Assembly: GCA_020796225.1 (NCBI GenBank) | Contig: CM036755.1 | Coordinates: 40,204,306-40,268,305 of the forward strand | Direction: 5' to 3' | Length of the DNA stretch: 64,000 nt | Source: Arion vulgaris | Lineage: Eukaryota > Mollusca > Gastropoda > Stylommatophora > Arionidae | Notes under the pieces: generated by a model | The model's database searches: none | The model's input: only the letters and a program-made list of their open reading frames with translations | Told to the model about the DNA's origin: nothing | Program-made: the position numbers and the translations under genes | In this document: in pieces, positions 62,201 through 64,000 of the stretch | Layout: every line of letters begins with the position of its first letter | Position numbering within the stretch: position 1 is the stretch's first letter

Positions 62201-62227
62201 ACTGAACAAGGGAGAGAAAACTCTCAA
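38116..62227 (+). CDS. DDX10/Dbp4-like DEAD-box RNA helicase gene (3' end outside)
   Basis: A nuclear gene span with 14 placed exons (1638 nt of coding sequence, about 546 codons). The protein is an ATP-dependent RNA helicase of the DDX10/Dbp4 family, a nucleolar enzyme that helps release snoRNAs and process the small ribosomal subunit (family knowledge). Motifs in order: Q region PTDIQRES, motif [47 protein letters not shown] and HRVGRTAR. The AAKTGSGKT and TPGRLLQH forms and the [10 protein letters not shown] segment fit DDX10 better than other DEAD-box families. Vertebrate DDX10 is about 875 residues, so roughly 300 C-terminal residues lie past the window. All exon joins keep phase up to exon 13. 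Exon 14 has a frame break. No promoter motif was evident upstream of exon 1. Confidence 0.93.
38650..39600 (+). pseudogene. LINE RNase H fragment in intron 1
   Basis: Broken frames give a [11 protein letters not shown] lead, a LYTNGSV-like motif (38933), [12 protein letters not shown] (39126), then [20 protein letters not shown] (near 39220-39290) and [17 protein letters not shown] (39526-39577). These are the RNase H motifs and the zinc-knuckle end of a non-LTR element, interrupted by frameshifts and stops. Confidence 0.8.
39680..39918 (-). mobile_element. SINE A copy in intron 1
   Basis: Tail side TTCTTCTTCAAACGCTCCAT, then CATCCAATTTCTGC, and a head with a diverged CTCAGCAACACACTGGCGG end. 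Confidence 0.75.
39918..40180 (+). repeat. Repeat G copy 1
   Basis: It shares a long block with 41745-41975: CTGCCTTGCAGGT, GAACCCAGTAAACACTGGCT, ACACATCGCCGAAGGATAAG, CCAAATGGCGCT, then GCATGAATCAGATTTC. A partial minus copy is at 60110-60215. The class is unknown. Confidence 0.7.
40371..40434 (+). CDS. DDX10-like exon 2
   Basis: Acceptor ATCTAACCAG; reads [20 protein letters not shown] then E and a split Gly. Matches the DDX10 stretch before the Q motif (NEITRFSDFPLSKKTL in human). Donor GTAAAC. Ends in phase 1. Confidence 0.9.
40445..41080 (-). mobile_element. LINE L2 3' end in intron 2
   Basis: It matches 12270-12730 (TTGTCACACTGCTAC, CTTTTTGACAGGATTCTGC, CATTCTTATTAAGTTACC). 40900-41075 resembles part of the LINE C-terminal region at 36680-36840 (ATGCGATCCACGTCACGGCA). 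Confidence 0.65.
41085..41435 (-). mobile_element. LINE L5 3' end
   Basis: The minus strand holds a GHV-x-R-M-P-V-like LINE terminal module. It matches 48630-48850 (AGCTGTCCTAGCCAATGC, GGCATA, CCACTTCCA). Truncated. Confidence 0.55.
41555..41975 (+). repeat. Repeat G copies
   Basis: 41745-41975 is a close match to 39950-40180. 41555-41690 is a more diverged copy (GCCTTGTAGTTAGATTGGGG). They are head to tail. Confidence 0.6.
41990..42200 (+). mobile_element. LINE L3 3' end, plus strand
   Basis: Plus-strand version of the L3 end (CACATTGTGACAACCGGTAA, GGTAGACGAGACAGAGGAAG, GGAGATCCATGAACGCCTAC). Near-identical to 62920-63105. Confidence 0.75.
42321..42451 (+). CDS. DDX10-like exon 3 (Q motif, motif I)
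   Basis: Acceptor TATGTGTAG; reads [20 protein letters not shown] and then [20 protein letters not shown]. It holds the Q-motif glutamine and the Walker A motif that bind ATP. Donor GTAAGT. Ends in phase 0. Confidence 0.96.
42600..42960. repeat. CTATATCTATTCCTCAC tandem repeat
   Basis: About 19-bp units (CTATATCTATTCCTCACTT), most regular at 42720-42800 and decayed either side, followed by a poly-T tract at 42950-42968. In intron 3. Confidence 0.85.
43140..43396 (-). mobile_element. SINE B copy in intron 3
   Basis: Near-identical to 33005-33258 (TCGTTCTTACGACCAATTTT; CAAATTTGGGCCCCGGTAAC). Confidence 0.7.
43470..43910 (+). mobile_element. SINE C copy in intron 3
   Basis: Head TCTCTGTGGCATGGAGGTTA contains TGGCATGGAGG, close to box A. 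The 3' part holds AGATCTTCCTGTGTAAGAAA and ends CAATGATGATGG. Confidence 0.75.
44078..44236 (+). CDS. DDX10-like exon 4 (motif Ia)
   Basis: Acceptor CTCCTTAG; 53 codons with [20 protein letters not shown] and [15 protein letters not shown] contacts RNA. Donor GTAAAT. Phase 0 to 0. Confidence 0.96.
44240..44740 (+). pseudogene. Degraded LINE RNase H remnant
   Basis: Frames give an SDSIYA-like RNase H aspartate segment (44297), [14 protein letters not shown] (44373) and an [13 protein letters not shown] relic of the N-E-R-A-D-R-L motif (44420). The end (44690-44745) resembles the GGAGCAC..ATGA LINE end. In intron 4. Confidence 0.55.
44935..45110 (+). mobile_element. tRNA-derived SINE, family D
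   Basis: TGGCTAAGTGG fits box A exactly (TRGYNNARNNG), and GGTTCGAATCC, 40 bp on, fits box B. The segment is not a full cloverleaf and continues into a non-tRNA body, so it is read as a SINE head. An inverted copy lies at 49830-50025. Confidence 0.65.
45640..46110. repeat. ~58-70-bp tandem repeat in intron 4
   Basis: Eight units marked by GTATGTGTCATAAACAGGGG-like and TTGAGGTCTTC. Period and sequence vary at the left end and settle to ~68 bp at the right (45940-46110). Confidence 0.88.
46110..46340 (-). mobile_element. LINE C-terminal module (RNase H family)
   Basis: The minus strand reads [18 protein letters not shown], then [17 protein letters not shown]. This RLRxGH...CxCG...EHILxxC module ends many RNase H-bearing LINEs. 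Better preserved than its relatives at 36600 and 47540. Confidence 0.75.
46508..46628 (+). CDS. DDX10-like exon 5 (motif Ib)
   Basis: Acceptor CTTCCCCAG; reads [20 protein letters not shown], then [20 protein letters not shown]. The TPGRLLQH form is typical of DDX10. Donor GTAAAC. Ends in phase 1. Confidence 0.95.
46690..47240 (+). mobile_element. LINE L7 3' end in intron 5
   Basis: Broken frames give [20 protein letters not shown] and a [14 protein letters not shown] segment. The end, ATCTCTTCTTATCCTGACGC, recurs at 57990-58095 and near 63320. Confidence 0.65.
47260..47520 (-). mobile_element. SINE A copy in intron 5
   Basis: Full length: TTCTTGAACGCTCCGCATCG to GGGCCCCGGCACCACACGGG. Confidence 0.85.
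47530..47780 (+). mobile_element. LINE C-terminal module, plus strand
   Basis: Frames give [20 protein letters not shown], then a D-C-P-T-Y-N-A-like segment in another frame, the same class of ending as 46110-46340. Confidence 0.6.
47860..48290 (+). mobile_element. SINE C copy in intron 5
   Basis: Head TCTGTGACGTAGAGGTTAGG, middle GTGTAGGTGAGATCGAGTTC, 3' part GATCTTCCTGTGTAAGAAAA and ACCGAAGTGCAATGATGGTG. Confidence 0.75.
48630..48850 (-). mobile_element. LINE L5 3' end in intron 5
   Basis: It matches 41190-41430 (GAGAGCTGTCCTAGCCAATG; GGCGAATCCACCTCCATC). Truncated at both ends. Confidence 0.55.
49010..49400 (-). mobile_element. LINE L4 3' end in intron 5
   Basis: It matches the L4 parts of repeat X: CTCCTTGTGGAGCATAAGAC, CAACAGTTGTTGGCCAC, TTTGCTGCGGGTTCC, TAGTGACACTCGACTG. 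Here it is uninterrupted by SINE A, so it shows the empty site. Confidence 0.65.
49512..49626 (+). CDS. DDX10-like exon 6 (DEAD box, SAT)
   Basis: Acceptor AACTTGACAG; reads [20 protein letters not shown], then [16 protein letters not shown] binds Mg-ATP, and SAT couples hydrolysis to unwinding. Donor GTAAGT. Ends in phase 2. Confidence 0.97.
49700..50605 (+). mobile_element. Nested SINEs: C interrupted by D and A
   Basis: SINE C starts at 49700 (CTGTGGTGTAGAGGCTAGG) and stops at CTCAGTGTAAG (about 49817). It resumes at 50278 with GTGTAGGTGAGATCAAGTTC and ends near 50600. Between are an inverted SINE D (49830-50025; GGGTTTAACCACTTAGCCAC is its box A side) and a decayed SINE A (50090-50278). 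In intron 6. Confidence 0.7.
50689..50785 (+). CDS. DDX10-like exon 7
   Basis: Acceptor TCTGTGTTTCAG; reads [20 protein letters not shown], then [12 protein letters not shown]. It matches the DDX10 linker between the two RecA lobes. Donor GTTTGT. Ends in phase 0. Confidence 0.95.
50935..51640. mobile_element. LINE L6 (minus) and L2 (plus) ends in intron 7
   Basis: 50935-51090 (CTCCCAACAAAACACAGGTC, CTCTCTTCTCCAGGTATTTC) matches 62280-62430 on the minus strand. 51190-51640 is a plus-strand L2 end with [20 protein letters not shown] and [13 protein letters not shown]. Confidence 0.7.
51860..52400 (-). pseudogene. LINE RNase H fragment in intron 7
   Basis: On the minus strand: [18 protein letters not shown] (near 52280), TMEVVVV, then [20 protein letters not shown] and ANRLAGSA (near 52030-51970). 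The RNase H motifs are in order with one frameshift between them. It is oriented against the helicase gene. Confidence 0.8.
52495..52735 (-). mobile_element. SINE A copy in intron 7
   Basis: TCTCCATATCGACCACTTGT to GGACCCCGGCACCACACAGG, full length. Confidence 0.85.
52942..53046 (+). CDS. DDX10-like exon 8 (motif IV)
   Basis: Acceptor GTGATTTCACAG; reads [20 protein letters not shown], then [12 protein letters not shown]. Human DDX10 has YIVCELQQKISVLYSFLRSH here. Donor GTTTGT. Phase 0 to 0. Confidence 0.96.
53255..53335 (-). mobile_element. tRNA-like SINE head
   Basis: On the minus strand TAGCTTAAGCG fits box A (TRGYNNARNNG), and GGTTCAAACTCC, one base longer than the canonical, stands for box B about 30 bp on. 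Read as a SINE head or tRNA relic, not a tRNA gene. Confidence 0.45.
53518..53680 (+). CDS. DDX10-like exon 9 (motif V)
   Basis: Acceptor AATATGTTTCAG; reads [36 protein letters not shown] and [20 protein letters not shown] is motif V. Donor GTATGT. Ends in phase 1. Confidence 0.97.
53755..54000 (+). mobile_element. SINE A copy in intron 9
   Basis: TGTTGCCAGGGCTCTCAAGG head to GTGGTCGATGTGGAGTGTTC and an AAGAAAAG tail. Diverged, near full length. Confidence 0.75.
54000..54600 (+). pseudogene. RNase H fragment split by SINE A
   Basis: Outer parts match 13790-14130: GAAGGATGAGCTCGCAGTTA (54010), GTGTATACTGATGTGTCTGT (54357, the D-G-S motif region), TTTGACTCAGTCTATG (54491) and GAGGTTTCCAACCTC (54569). 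An inverted SINE A (54065-54334) is inserted with the 14-bp duplication CAAGTAATGATGAT on both sides (54051-54064, 54335-54348). A plus-oriented SINE A scrap follows (54425-54490). Confidence 0.75.
54605..55217. other. Unassigned intron 9 sequence
   Basis: A SINE B-like scrap sits at 54825-54895 (AGGGTGGGATAGCTAGCCCC). The open frame at 54998-55360 simply runs through the intron into exon 10. Nothing else is recognised. Confidence 0.4.
55218..55302 (+). CDS. DDX10-like exon 10 (motif VI)
   Basis: Acceptor TTATCTTGTTAG; reads [20 protein letters not shown], then [17 protein letters not shown] is motif VI with its arginine finger. Donor GTATGT. Ends in phase 2. Confidence 0.97.
55330..55900. 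mobile_element. LINE L3 end (minus) then SINE A (plus)
   Basis: 55340-55640 is an L3 3' end on the minus strand (GCCGGCTGACATAGGCGATC; CATTTTAGCAGTCCATGG). SINE A at 55655-55895 follows, full length (GTGCCGGGGCCCACAAGG; GTGATCGATTTGGAGCG). Confidence 0.75.
55905..57100. repeat. LINE block P-Q-P, first copy
   Basis: P (55909-56075) contains CTCCATCGACAAACATTTGA and TGGAGGAGAACAGGAACTG. Q (56077-56955) contains a plus-strand LINE end ([36 protein letters not shown]) and then a minus-strand L3 end. P recurs at 56943-57095. Q recurs almost identically at 57580-58862, beyond exon 11. Confidence 0.85.
57199..57300 (+). CDS. DDX10-like exon 11
   Basis: Acceptor CCTCATCTCAG; reads [20 protein letters not shown] and [10 protein letters not shown]. 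It corresponds to the DDX10 stretch after motif VI. Donor GTCAGT. Phase 2 to 2. Flanked by long direct LINE repeats. Confidence 0.94.
57395..57560 (+). mobile_element. SINE B head in intron 11
   Basis: GGCCCAAATTTGGGGTGTAA, then ATGTCGTAAGAGGCGATTAG, then a segment CAGCTATCCCACCCTGTAAG shared with 54825. 3' truncated. Confidence 0.6.
57580..59020. repeat. LINE block Q, second copy
   Basis: 57580-57858 matches 56072-56350, and 58272-58862 matches 56359-56955 closely. 57859-58271 is extra LINE sequence, with three tandem ~42-bp copies of GTTCTAGAAATCTCTTCTTA near 57989-58095. The minus-strand L3 end continues to 59017 ([20 protein letters not shown]). Confidence 0.85.
59254..59341 (+). CDS. 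DDX10-like exon 12
   Basis: Acceptor CTATATTTCAG; reads [20 protein letters not shown], then KELKDNAQK. It matches the DDX10 region after the helicase core. Donor GTATGT. Ends in phase 0. Confidence 0.93.
59440..59519 (+). CDS. DDX10-like exon 13
   Basis: Acceptor GATCTTCAACAG; reads [20 protein letters not shown], then DQGAFA. Donor GTAAGT. Ends in phase 2. Confidence 0.92.
59575..59828. mobile_element. MITE with TA duplication in intron 13
   Basis: 254 bp with inverted ends CAGGGTGCTCAAGATAAAAG and CTTTTATCTTGAACACCCTG, flanked by TA on both sides. TA target and CAGGG ends suit the Tc1/mariner group. The right end and ~60 bp of context are repeated at 59833-59905. It has no coding capacity. 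Confidence 0.8.
59975..60265 (-). mobile_element. LINE L4 and repeat G scraps
   Basis: 59980-60020 has the L4 GCTTCTCGTGGAGCATAGGG. 60110-60215 is an inverted repeat G scrap (CTTGTCCTTCGGCGATGTGT). 60090-60110 and 60225-60245 look like split H sequence (TATCCGTTGCTTGATAAAG; CTAACGTTGCTGTATATTG). Confidence 0.45.
60265..60500 (+). mobile_element. SINE A copy in intron 13
   Basis: GTACCAGGGCCGTAAGGAAG to GTGGTCGATATGGGACGTTC. Confidence 0.8.
60530..61070. repeat. 34-bp satellite from element H end
   Basis: It begins with an H end (GTACTTTGTTTTTACACG, TTTCACCATTGCTACATAG) and continues as about 15 units of 34 bp (TGCTACATAGTTTGACTGCA plus GTCTTCTCTGATAT) from 60553. Variants: TTGAC/TTTAC, GCAGTC/GTAGTC/GCAATC, CTTCTC/CTGCTC. 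The unit contains the H terminal sequence itself. Confidence 0.93.
61470..61560 (+). mobile_element. tRNA-like SINE head
   Basis: TAGTTTAATTG fits box A (TRGYNNARNNG). CTGGTTCAAACTCCAG stands for box B with one extra base. No acceptor stem closes it. Confidence 0.45.
61590..61860. mobile_element. Element H, nearly complete
   Basis: Left end GTGAAACACGTAAAAAACAA with TACTGTAGTTTTACAAAAAT (61598-61645); right end inverted (TTATAAAACTACAGTACTTT, ACATGTTTCGC, 61793-61832) and terminal GTTTTACTGCAGTCTTT. Between them is TATCCGTTGCTTGATCAAGG and GGTCAAAACATTGCTGTG. Confidence 0.65.
61875..61985 (+). mobile_element. SINE E 3' fragment
   Basis: It matches the SINE E body in reverse of 24029-24120 (CAGAAAACAATGGCAAACTA; GCATAGAAAATTGACGGCTC). 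5' part missing. Confidence 0.5.
62071..62227 (+). CDS. DDX10-like exon 14, frame break
   Basis: Acceptor AAATATTTCAG; reads [19 protein letters not shown] then TGA at 62129-62131 in the expected phase. Human DDX10 has SLGLAVAPRVRFLQK here. A different frame from about 62122 remains open and acidic ([20 protein letters not shown]) up to a perfect donor GTAAGT at 62228. That is just what the family has next. The sequence near GTAAAAGAAAAC probably has a base error or a real frameshift. An alternative short C-terminus ending at the TGA is less likely. Confidence 0.8.
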
Positions 62228-62269
62228 GTAAGTAACAGGAACAATTGTAATTTGTCCTCTTTTATCTTC

Positions 62270-62650
62270 ACTTTTCAACTCCCAAACGGAGCACACGTCT
62301 TCAACAAACTTCTTCTAATTATTCCTCTCTCATGCCTCCAATTCCAATTATTTCCATGTCTTACCTATCCTTTTAATATCAGTGTACAGCTCTCTTCTCC
62401 ATGTATTTCTAGGTCTTCCCCATCTCCTCTTTCCCAGCGGGTTCCAAAACAATGCCTGTCTTGCATTGCTTCCTGTTGGTCTTCTTCCAGCTCTTCCTCT
62501 GGTGTGTGCAGAGGTGATTGTAGAGTCCTATCCTCAAATACAATCCCCAACCACAGGTGGGGCATACATGATCAAAGTTAGACATGTAGGTGTTATGTGT
62601 TCTGTCTTTTTTTTTGCGCAGCTCACTTTCTCTGCTCATCAACAGCACAA
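62270..62650 (-). mobile_element. LINE L6 3' end
   Basis: The minus-strand frame 62648-62409 has FDHVCPTCGWGLYLRIGLYN and HLCTHQRKSWKK, a zinc-finger-like CPxCG..IGL.H...H end known from LINE-coded proteins. In intron 14. Confidence 0.65.
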
Positions 62651-62885
62651 CAATTCTCAGCTATGCGAATTCTGCCTGTGTTATCAAAGGACTATAATTG
62701 GCGATATTGCGAAGAGGGATTCCCATCACATGATGTCTATATCGAGACACTTTATGAGTTTTATATCTTTATATGATGACATCTTGGACAACGCACTACA
62801 TTTCTATGCATCTTAATACTGTCTCTTCTCTATTCTCCTCCTTTATAGATGTGTATTTGTTAAATGTATATATTTTATGGCAGTC
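62650..62885. other. No recognised feature
   Basis: No supported exon or repeat in this stretch of intron 14. Confidence 0.35.
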
Positions 62886-63110
62886 TTCATTTTTCGGACA
62901 TGTGATGAGGAGGGGAGGTTTAGAACACATTGTGACAACCGGTAAATTTCAAGGGTAGACGAGACAGAGGAAGACAGAGAGAGAAAATTTTGGATAGCCT
63001 GACTTCATGGCATGGTAGAGCGTCAACATCTTAGTTGATAGCAAACACCAACGACAGATTTGTGGAGATCCATGATCGCCTACGCCAGCCGGCACGGCAC
63101 CTAATGATGA
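62885..63110 (+). mobile_element. LINE L3 3' end, plus strand
   Basis: [23 protein letters not shown] frame, then CGAGACAGAGGAAGACAGAG and GGAGATCCATGATCGCCTAC. Confidence 0.75.
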
Positions 63111-63194
63111 TATATTTTATGTATATAGTTGATTATTATTATTTTTTTTTTGAGTGGCATTTTTGTTGTTTTTACTCACATATTTTCATTTTAG

Positions 63195-63470
63195 GACAGT
63201 TAGGGATTTATCATCCGATACAGTGGATAAAAAACAAAAGGCAGGCCACGCAAAAGATGGACGTCAGAGGTAACAGAGGCGACGCAAGACACTATATATA
63301 AAGCACACACAAAATCCTGTGCTAGAAAACTCCTCTTACCCTGAAGCTGTGAGGCAAATCAGGATTGGAGAAGAGAAAGAAAGACAAGGTGCATAGAGAG
63401 TCTTGCTCCAGGTGTCTCCTTTTCGACCTGACACTGAAAGGCAAAACAGGATTAGAGAATAGATAGATTT
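63195..63470 (+). mobile_element. LINE L7 3' end
   Basis: It matches 47040-47190 (ATACAGT..ATAAAAAACAAAAG; GCCACGCAAAAGATGGACGT; CTTACCCTGAAGCTGTGAGG). Confidence 0.6.
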
Positions 63471-63479
63471 ATCCGCTAA

Positions 63480-64000
63480 CTATGTCTGTGATGTCTAGTG
63501 TATGAGAACAGCCTCAATTCCGTCGTTTGTTCTGTATCCTCAATTTTTAGTTGACTTTCATAATAGCACTCTGAACATGTCCATATGTGCTCCGATCTCC
63601 GCCTAAACAAATCCAACAGCGTCCAGCGGTCCAACATATAATAATAATAGAGCCCATAAGCCGTTTGGGTCATAGGGTGTCACTGTGGAGACATCAGCAC
63701 AAAAAGCATGCCATGAGTCTCTGTCCTGACCAGCTCTTAATGTTGTCAAACCAGGATTTTCTCCGCCCTCCATTCCTTCTTCCACCCTCAACTGTTCCCT
63801 GTAGGATAATCTTGGAGAGGGAGCCATGTCTCATCATGTGCCCGAACCACGCAAGTTTACACCTTTTCACATCCAACATGCCAGTTGATGACTCAATCTC
63901 TTTGCATATTTGGTATGTCGTTCTTTTTGGACTCCACCAATATCAACACCCATCTCTCTCAATCTGGTCAGCGAGTGGGATTCACAACACTGAAACTCCT
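63480..64000 (-). mobile_element. LINE ends, RNase H family and another
   Basis: Minus strand: 63673-63476 has RWTLLDLFRRRSEHIWTCSE, like the RNase H LINE end at 39500. 63879-63694 has CKLAWFGHMMRHGSLSKIIL, a different LINE terminal module. 63880-64000 resembles 39370-39450 reversed (TTTGCATATTTGGTATGTCG). So one LINE end is split by another. Confidence 0.65.

Noticed and set aside
63195..63240. DDX10-like exon 15 after TTTTAG
   Set aside because: The acceptor looks fair, but the following sequence is a LINE 3' end shared with 47040-47190.

Overview
The window is nuclear DNA of an animal. It has split genes with GT-AG introns, tRNA-derived SINEs, many 5'-truncated LINEs, a P-type transposon remnant and long satellite arrays. 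The base composition is AT-rich, and nothing in it is bacterial or organellar. The repeat content suggests an invertebrate, possibly a mollusc, but the sequence alone does not fix the species.

The one conserved gene is a DEAD-box RNA helicase of the DDX10/Dbp4 family (ribosome biogenesis) on the + strand. I could place fourteen exons between 38116 and 62227. Their phases are all compatible, and every helicase motif is present in order ([44 protein letters not shown]). Exon 14 has a one-step frame problem. The acidic C-terminal part of the family lies past the right edge. The ~24 kb of introns are packed with SINEs, LINE 3' ends, RNase H fragments and minisatellites.

A second probable gene lies at 20742-22860. 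It encodes an acidic, then Ser/Asn/Gln-rich low-complexity protein with a 30-bp in-frame repeat. It is broken by one homopolymer frameshift, one in-frame TAG and one frame slip. I do not recognise its family.

Layout. 1-4.2 kb: a LINE-tail minisatellite, SINEs, a 63-bp repeat and a CT/TATATATC compound array. 4.3-12.2 kb: an exact 263-unit, 27-bp satellite (7101 bp, no indels) splitting a SINE and bordered by fragments of a small palindromic element (here called H). 12.2-18.3 kb: LINE remnants, a 51-bp array, an RNase H retroelement fragment and a second, unrelated and decayed 27-bp array. 18.3-23 kb: the Ser/Asn-rich gene. 23-31.5 kb: a 1.25-1.3 kb direct repeat bracketing a truncated LINE, then a THAP-domain P-type transposon remnant with a duplicated start region. 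31.5-38 kb: SINE and LINE debris and AT microsatellites. 38-62.2 kb: the helicase gene. 62.2-64 kb: LINE remnants.

The most interesting feature is that two satellites of different unit length (27 bp at 4747 and 34 bp at 60553) both begin at the same terminal sequence of element H. This suggests a mobile element whose border repeatedly seeds tandem arrays. Parts of the window (about 15.2-20.1 kb and 27.5-29.3 kb) look poorly polished, so single-base frameshifts there should not be over-read.
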